Positions 12,793 to 14,778 of a stretch of 14,778 bases of DNA are shown one piece after another. Each line of letters opens with the position of its first letter. Within the stretch, counting starts at the first letter, position 1. A model generated the notes under the pieces. That model ran no database searches. It worked only from the letters and a program-made list of their open reading frames with translations, and was not told the DNA's origin. The stretch comes from Vibrio sp. UBA2441. Its GTDB lineage: Bacteria > Pseudomonadota > Gammaproteobacteria > Enterobacterales > Vibrionaceae. The stretch spans positions 1 through 14,778 of the forward strand of contig DDQN01000006.1 of the NCBI GenBank assembly GCA_002342685.1, read 5' to 3'. The translations under genes and the position numbers were made by a program.

Positions 12793-14778
12793 TTAAGCGA
12801 GTACTTCTTTCGCTGTCTCAACCACATTTTCAACGGTGAAACCGAACATCTTAAATAGCTCACCTGCAGGTGCAGATTCACCAAAGGTAGTCATACCGAT
12901 AATGCGACCATCGAAACCAACATACTTGTACCAGAAGTCAGCAATACCCGCTTCAACTGCAACACGAGCGGTTACGTCTGAAGGCAGTACTGATTCACGG
13001 TAAGCCGCGTCTTGTTTGTCGTATACGTCCGTTGCTGGCATAGAAACCACACGAACTTTCTTACCTTCAGCTGTCAGCTTTGCTGCCGCTTCAGTCACAA
13101 GCTCAACTTCTGAGCCCGTTGCGATAAGGATAAGCTCTGGCTTGCCTTCACAATCTTTCAGTACATAACCACCTTTTGCAATGTCAGCCACTTGTGCTGC
13201 ACTACGCTCTTGCTGAGCCAGGTTTTGACGAGAGAAGATAAGTGATGTTGGGCCGTCTTTACGTTCGATAGCAAATTTCCATGCCACTGCAGATTCAACC
13301 TGATCACATGGGCGCCATGTGCTCATGTTTGGCGTTAAACGCAGAGAAGAAACCTGCTCTACTGGTTGGTGAGTTGGACCATCTTCACCCAGACCGATAG
13401 AATCGTGCGTATACACCTGAATGTTTTGCACTTTCATCAGTGCCGCCATGCGTAGGGCGTTACGGGCGTATTCCATAAACATCAGGAAGGTTGCGCCGTA
13501 AGGAACAAAACCGCCATGAAGCGCGATACCGTTCATGATAGCCGTCATACCAAACTCACGCACACCATAATGGATGTAGTTGCCTGATGCATCTTCTGGC
13601 GTCAGTGACTTAGAACCAGACCACATGGTTAGGTTTGAAGGTGCAAGGTCAGCAGAGCCACCCATGAATTCAGGTAGCATTGCGCCAAACGCTTCTAGTG
13701 CGTTTTGCGACGCCTTACGTGAAGCAATGTTAGCTGGGTTTGCTTGAAGGTCAGCAATAATTTGAGACGATTTCTCTTCCCATTGTGCTGGTAGCTCACC
13801 ATTTACGCGGCGTTTAAATTCTGCTGCAAGCTCTGGGTATGCTGCTTCATAAGCTGCAAATTTCTCGTCCCACGCTGCTTCCTTAGTTGCGCCTGCTTCT
13901 TTCGCAGTCCACTCTGCATAGATTTCCGACGGAATTTCAAAAGGACCGTGCTCCCAACCAAGTTCTTTACGTGTTGCTGCAATTTCGTCAGCGCCTAGTG
14001 GTGCACCGTGACAGTCGTGTGAACCAGACTTGTTCGGAGAACCAAAACCGATGATAGTTTTAGTACAGATAAGTGTTGGCTTGCCTGTTTCTGCTTTAGC
14101 GGCTTCGATAGCGGCATTGATAGCTGCTGCATCATGGCCATCGACTGCGGGAATAACGTGCCAGCCGTAAGCTTCAAAACGCTTAGGCGTATCGTCAGAG
14201 AACCAGCCTTCCACTTCACCATCAATAGAGATGCCGTTGTCGTCCCAGAACGCAACCAGTTTGCCAAGACCTAGAGTACCAGCAAGAGAACACGCCTCGT
14301 GAGAGATACCTTCCATCAGACAGCCATCACCCATAAACACGTAAGTGTTATGGTCAACGATGTCGTGACCTTGTTGGTTAAACTGCTCAGCCAGTGATTT
14401 CTCAGCCAGAGCCATACCAACAGCATTAGTAATGCCTTGGCCTAAAGGACCAGTCGTGGTTTCGATGCCTGGTGCATAACCGTACTCAGGGTGACCCGGA
14501 GTTTTAGAATGAAGCTGACGGAAGTTTTTCAGGTCGTCAATCGACAGGTCATAACCTGTAAGATGAAGCAGAGAGTAAATCAGCATTGAGCCGTGGCCGT
14601 TGGACAGTACAAAACGGTCTCGGTCAGCCCACTCTGGGTTTTGTGGGTTATGGTTCAAGTGACCACGCCAAAGTACTTCAGCGATGTCAGCCATACCCAT
14701 AGGGGCGCCTGGGTGACCAGAGTTGGCTTTTTGTACGCCATCCATGCTTAACGCGCGGATTGCATTAGCTAATTGTTT
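12793..14778 (-). CDS. tkt: Transketolase, 5' end cut by the window
   Basis: This thiamine-diphosphate enzyme moves two-carbon ketol units in the pentose phosphate pathway. 661 residues are visible, against 663 in E. coli TktA. The reading frame stays open to the window edge: the first visible codons give KQLANAIRALSMDGVQ, matching E. coli residues from about 5, so only about four residues are missing. The Met at 14745 is internal. Motifs: SGHPGAPMG with the catalytic His, LSNGHGSML, TTGPLGQG, the TPP/Mg motif GDGCLMEG...WDDNGISIDG, GFGSPNKSGSHDCHG, REFGMTAI with the catalytic Glu, HDSIGLGEDGPTHQP and a C-terminal TTFGESAP. The stop is followed at about 26 nt by a strong hairpin. Its usual neighbour epd is separated from it here by the three-gene cassette on the other strand. 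Confidence 0.97.
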   Translation of the reverse strand, partial: KQLANAIRALSMDGVQKANSGHPGAPMGMADIAEVLWRGHLNHNPQNPEWADRDRFVLSNGHGSMLIYSLLHLTGYDLSIDDLKNFRQLHSKTPGHPEYGYAPGIETTTGPLGQGITNAVGMALAEKSLAEQFNQQGHDIVDHNTYVFMGDGCLMEGISHEACSLAGTLGLGKLVAFWDDNGISIDGEVEGWFSDDTPKRFEAYGWHVIPAVDGHDAAAINAAIEAAKAETGKPTLICTKTIIGFGSPNKSGSHDCHGAPLGADEIAATRKELGWEHGPFEIPSEIYAEWTAKEAGATKEAAWDEKFAAYEAAYPELAAEFKRRVNGELPAQWEEKSSQIIADLQANPANIASRKASQNALEAFGAMLPEFMGGSADLAPSNLTMWSGSKSLTPEDASGNYIHYGVREFGMTAIMNGIALHGGFVPYGATFLMFMEYARNALRMAALMKVQNIQVYTHDSIGLGEDGPTHQPVEQVSSLRLTPNMSTWRPCDQVESAVAWKFAIERKDGPTSLIFSRQNLAQQERSAAQVADIAKGGYVLKDCEGKPELILIATGSEVELVTEAAAKLTAEGKKVRVVSMPATDVYDKQDAAYRESVLPSDVTARVAVEAGIADFWYKYVGFDGRIIGMTTFGESAPAGELFKMFGFTVENVVETAKEVLA

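Noticed and set aside
13995..14267. 90-aa open frame on the minus strand inside transketolase
   Set aside because: It is an alternative frame of the tkt coding strand with no recognisable protein features.
12793..14745. Taking the Met at 14745 as the transketolase start
   Set aside because: The frame continues upstream to the window edge and encodes LANAIRALS, conserved in transketolases, so this Met is internal and the gene is partial.

Overview
The window looks like chromosomal DNA from a gammaproteobacterium of the Vibrionaceae (Vibrio or a close relative). The basis is protein similarity as I recognise it by eye: FbaA, Pgk, MscS, ArgO, ArgP and transketolase are close to their Escherichia coli counterparts. 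The gene order tkt / epd-pgk-fbaA-mscS / argO-argP-yggE is the ancestral enterobacterial-vibrio arrangement. Base composition is moderately AT-rich. No tRNA, rRNA, CRISPR array, transposase or integrase is visible.

Layout, left to right. (1) 107-1765 (+) is a soluble orphan hybrid histidine kinase (PAS-HisKA-HATPase-REC) that ends at a bidirectional hairpin shared with yggE. (2) 1856-4829 holds yggE (-), argP (-), and a divergent argO plus YbaK-like deacylase pair (+). argO and the deacylase gene overlap as ATGA, and a perfect dyad in the argP-argO gap is a good ArgP operator candidate. (3) 4860-9525 (-) is the central-carbon block epd -> pgk -> fbaA followed by mscS. Its gaps carry hairpins and two striking operator-like sequences: a near-consensus HexR box before pgk and a perfect LacI-family palindrome before fbaA. 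(4) 9684-12740 (+) is a compact three-gene cassette inserted between epd and tkt on the opposite strand. It encodes a large multi-spanning GT-C membrane protein, a DPM1-like family-2 glycosyltransferase with two C-terminal membrane helices, and a four-helix EamA/ArnE-type small transporter. Each gene overlaps or abuts the next. (5) 12793-14778 (-) is transketolase, cut by the window edge about four codons after its start.

Working together: Epd, Pgk, FbaA and Tkt connect glycolysis/gluconeogenesis, the pentose phosphate pathway and pyridoxal phosphate supply. ArgP-ArgO handles basic amino-acid export. The three-gene cassette has the logic of a lipid-carrier glycosylation pathway: the GT2 charges a polyprenyl phosphate with a sugar in the cytosol, the small transporter flips it, and the GT-C enzyme transfers it in the periplasm. 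The GT-C protein carries a set of motifs in the order expected for STT3/AglB/PglB oligosaccharyltransferases (ND-G-Y, DHH, HVSE, an Arg before a late helix, and a soluble-domain IDYG). This makes it the most interesting object in the window.
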